Shown here: positions 4,235 to 5,795 of the stretch, in pieces
Layout: each line of letters starts with the position of its first letter
Numbering within the stretch: position 1 is the stretch's first letter
Assembly (NCBI GenBank): GCA_012719255.1
Contig: JAAYAS010000013.1
Location: 1 to 5,795, forward strand
Origin: Microbacteriaceae bacterium
GTDB taxonomy: Bacteria; Actinomycetota; Actinomycetes; Actinomycetales; Microbacteriaceae
Length of the DNA: 5,795 nt
Reading direction: 5' to 3'
The notes under the pieces: model-generated
Seen by the model: only the letters and a program-made list of their open reading frames with translations
Told to the model about the DNA's origin: nothing
The model's database searches: none
Made by a program: the position numbers and the translations under genes

Positions 4235-5593
4235 ATGACCCAGTTCAGCGTCATCAACCCCGCGACCCAGGAGGTCGTGAAGAGCTACGACGCCGCGACC
4301 GACGAGCAGATCGAGCAGGCGCTCGCATCGGCCCAGAAGACCTACACCGAATGGGCCCGCACCACCACCGTCGCCGAGCGCGCCGCGCTCGCGCAGCGCC
4401 TCGCCGAGCTGTTCGACGAGCGCAAGGACGAGCTCGGCGAGATCATCAACCGCGAGATGGGCAAGCCCCTCGAGCAGGCGGTCGGCGAGGCCGAGTTCTC
4501 GGGCGCCATCGTGAAGGCGTTCGCCGACAACGCCGAGAAGTGGCTCGCCGACGAGGAGATCGAGGTCGAGGACGGCCTGCGCTCGTTCGTGCGCCACCAG
4601 GGCCTCGGCGTGATCCTCGGCATCATGCCGTGGAACTACCCCTACTACCAGGTCGCCCGCTTCGCGGCGCCGAACATCATCCTCGGCAACACCGTCATCC
4701 TCAAGCACGCGAGCCAGTGCCCCGAGTCGGCGCTCGCGCTCGAGCAGCTCTTCCTCGACGCCGGCTTCCCCGAGGGCGCGTACGTGAACGTGTTCGCCTC
4801 GCACGACCAGCTGTCGACGATGATCGCCGACGACCGCGTGCAGGGCGTCTCGCTCACCGGTTCGGAGCGCGCCGGCGCGATCGTCGCCGAGCAGGCCGGC
4901 CGCGCGCTGAAGAAGTGCGTGCTCGAGCTCGGCGGCAGCGACGTGTTCTACGTCACCGACGACGTCGCCGACCTCGACGCCGCGGTGGAGTACGCCGTGG
5001 GCGGTCGCATGGAGAACACCGGCCAGGCCTGCAACGGCTCGAAGCGCATCGTCGTCGCCGACAAGGTCTTCGACGCGTTCGCCGAGAAGTTCAACGCCGC
5101 GATCAACGGCCAGTCGTACGAGTCGGGCGACTTCGGCCCGATGTCGAGCGACGGCGCGACCAAGACGCTCACCGAGCAGGTCGGCAAGGCGATCGAGCAG
5201 GGCGCCGAGGTGCTCGTCGGCAACAACGAGCCGCAGGGCAACGTCTACACCCCGACCGTCCTCGGCGGCATCACGCCGACCATGGACGTCCACAGCGAGG
5301 AGCTCTTCGGCCCCGTCGCGCAGCTCTACAAGGTGTCGAGCGACGACGAGGCGATCGAGCTCGCGAACTCGTCGCCGTACGGCCTCGGCTCGGTCGTCAT
5401 GTGCGACGACCTCGAGCGCGCCGAGAAGATCGGCGACCGCCTCGACGTCGGCATGGTGTTCATCAACGCCTCGGGCCTCGAGGGCGCCGACGTGCCCTTC
5501 GGCGGCGTGAAGAAGTCGGGCTACGGCCGCGAGCTCGGCAAGGGCGGCATGCTCGAGTTCGCGAACAAGAAGCTGTTCCGCTTCGCGGAGTAG
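4235..5593 (+). CDS. Aldehyde dehydrogenase, NAD(P)-dependent succinate-semialdehyde dehydrogenase-like (ALDH-B)
   Basis: A 452-residue cytosolic aldehyde dehydrogenase, full length for the compact GabD1/Sad group, expected to oxidise succinate semialdehyde (or a related aldehyde) to the acid. Active-site residues are complete: Asn134 in GIMPWNYPYYQ, Lys157 in ILKHA, Glu231 in VLELGGSD, Cys266 in NTGQACNGSKR and Glu356 in EELFGP. Ser160 follows Lys-His-Ala, where a small polar residue is associated with NADP acceptance in GabD-type enzymes. The C-terminal substrate-side loop is FINASGLEGADVPFGG, unlike the SVSRSSPELPFGG of ALDH-A, so the substrates may differ. Codon use is extremely uniform (I found only two T-ending codons, both GGT), which together with the strong Shine-Dalgarno hints at high expression. 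It has its own promoter and terminator, so it is probably monocistronic. Confidence 0.92.
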   Translation: MTQFSVINPATQEVVKSYDAATDEQIEQALASAQKTYTEWARTTTVAERAALAQRLAELFDERKDELGEIINREMGKPLEQAVGEAEFSGAIVKAFADNAEKWLADEEIEVEDGLRSFVRHQGLGVILGIMPWNYPYYQVARFAAPNIILGNTVILKHASQCPESALALEQLFLDAGFPEGAYVNVFASHDQLSTMIADDRVQGVSLTGSERAGAIVAEQAGRALKKCVLELGGSDVFYVTDDVADLDAAVEYAVGGRMENTGQACNGSKRIVVADKVFDAFAEKFNAAINGQSYESGDFGPMSSDGATKTLTEQVGKAIEQGAEVLVGNNEPQGNVYTPTVLGGITPTMDVHSEELFGPVAQLYKVSSDDEAIELANSSPYGLGSVVMCDDLERAEKIGDRLDVGMVFINASGLEGADVPFGGVKKSGYGRELGKGGMLEFANKKLFRFAE

Positions 5594-5614
5594 GGCAGGA
5601 CTCGCACTCACGAC

Positions 5615-5653
5615 CGAGGGCCCCGTCGCGCATCGTGCGCGGCGGGGCCCTCG
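5615..5653 (+). terminator. Intrinsic-type terminator hairpin after ALDH-B
   Basis: Bases 5615-5631 pair with 5637-5653, a 17-bp stem with one G-T(U) wobble (5626/5642) and a five-base loop (ATCGT). It starts 22 bases after the ALDH-B stop codon. Only scattered T residues follow (TCGTTC), typical of actinobacterial terminators without a U-tract. Length, near-perfection and position make it convincing. Confidence 0.8.
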
Positions 5654-5664
5654 TCGTTCGGGAT

Positions 5665-5702
5665 GCGCGGGGCCGGCCGGGTGCCGCCGGCCGGCCCCGC
5701 GC
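5665..5702 (-). terminator. Perfect 16-bp hairpin abutting the stop of the right-edge minus-strand gene
   Basis: Bases 5665-5680 pair perfectly with 5687-5702 around a six-base loop (GTGCCG). The stem's outer base coincides with the last base of the TAG stop (5702-5704) of the minus-strand frame entering from the right. It is thus placed as that gene's terminator, back to back with the ALDH-B terminator 11 bases away. No U-tract follows on the minus strand. Confidence 0.7.
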
Positions 5703-5795
5703 TACTCGCCCCGCTCGAGGATGCACCTGATCGCCTCGAGCGCGCGCGGCATGCCCTCCTGCGCGGCGCGGATGCGGAGCTCGAGCTGCTCCTGC
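5702..5795 (-). CDS. C-terminal end of an unidentified minus-strand protein, truncated by the window edge
   Basis: A minus-strand frame enters from the right edge and ends at TAG (5702-5704). It encodes 30 visible residues: QEQLELRIRAAQEGMPRALE followed by AIRCILERGE. Every visible codon ends in G or C, and the stop is followed immediately by a perfect hairpin, which together support a real gene end. The sequence is charged, helical in character and without a transmembrane segment. I do not recognise the family; a C-terminal helix of a small regulator or cytosolic protein would fit, but this is guesswork. It is convergent with ALDH-B. Confidence 0.6.
   Translation of the reverse strand, partial: QEQLELRIRAAQEGMPRALEAIRCILERGE

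Noticed and set aside
4217..5611. Long minus-strand frame antisense to ALDH-B
   Set aside because: Composed of Leu/Ala/Glu/Val/Asp repeats as expected for the complement of a codon-biased gene. No motif recognised.
3889..5730. Long plus-strand frame over the intergenic region and ALDH-B, including an ATG at 4105
   Set aside because: Arg-rich shadow of ALDH-B in another frame; it preserves no protein family and runs through the real terminator.
1..5795. Search for CRISPR arrays, insertion sequences, tRNA/rRNA genes, phage or defence genes
   Set aside because: No regularly spaced repeats, transposase motifs, tRNA-like cloverleaf or integrase/toxin sequences were seen. The region looks like ordinary chromosomal metabolism genes.

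Overview
The window is very GC-rich DNA (I estimate a little over 70% G+C by eye) with almost entirely G/C-ending codons, short gene gaps, GC-rich hairpins lacking U-tracts, and -10-like hexamers placed a few bases before start codons. This suggests an actinobacterium. The desaturase N-terminus and the recurrent GGATGC/GCATCC hexamer make Microbacteriaceae my best guess; that family assignment is inference.

Layout, left to right. Positions 1-294 (minus) hold the N-terminal part of a probable membrane fatty acid desaturase that runs off the left edge. Divergent from it, 476-1633 (plus) encodes a PLP-dependent aminotransferase-fold enzyme of the MalY/PatB C-S lyase type. It is followed 69 bp later by an aldo/keto reductase (1703-2494, plus). 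A GC-rich hairpin in a 39-bp gap separates the reductase from a convergent aldehyde dehydrogenase (2534-3904, minus; 'ALDH-A'). A 330-bp intergenic region (3905-4234) then separates ALDH-A from a second, divergent aldehyde dehydrogenase (4235-5593, plus; 'ALDH-B'). Both dehydrogenases resemble the compact succinate-semialdehyde dehydrogenase group (Mycobacterium GabD1 / E. coli Sad). ALDH-B ends at a long hairpin. A second, perfect 16-bp hairpin follows, which abuts the stop codon of an unidentified minus-strand gene cut by the right edge.

Functionally, the complete genes look like housekeeping or accessory carbonyl and sulfur-amino-acid metabolism: C-S lysis, NADPH-linked carbonyl reduction, and oxidation of (semi)aldehydes to acids. 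The two ALDHs are clearly paralogous and share a control region. This could allow separate regulation of two aldehyde oxidations, but nothing in the window names the pathway (for example no GABA transaminase or transporter).

I see no mobile element, CRISPR array, tRNA/rRNA, toxin-antitoxin or defence system, and I do not find a convincing new biological system. The points most worth a second look are all in or near the divergent ALDH intergenic region (overlapping opposed -10 elements, a 32-codon leader ORF whose stop lies in the ALDH-B ribosome binding site, and an 8-bp direct repeat around that site), plus a context-dependent choice of rare T-ending codons.
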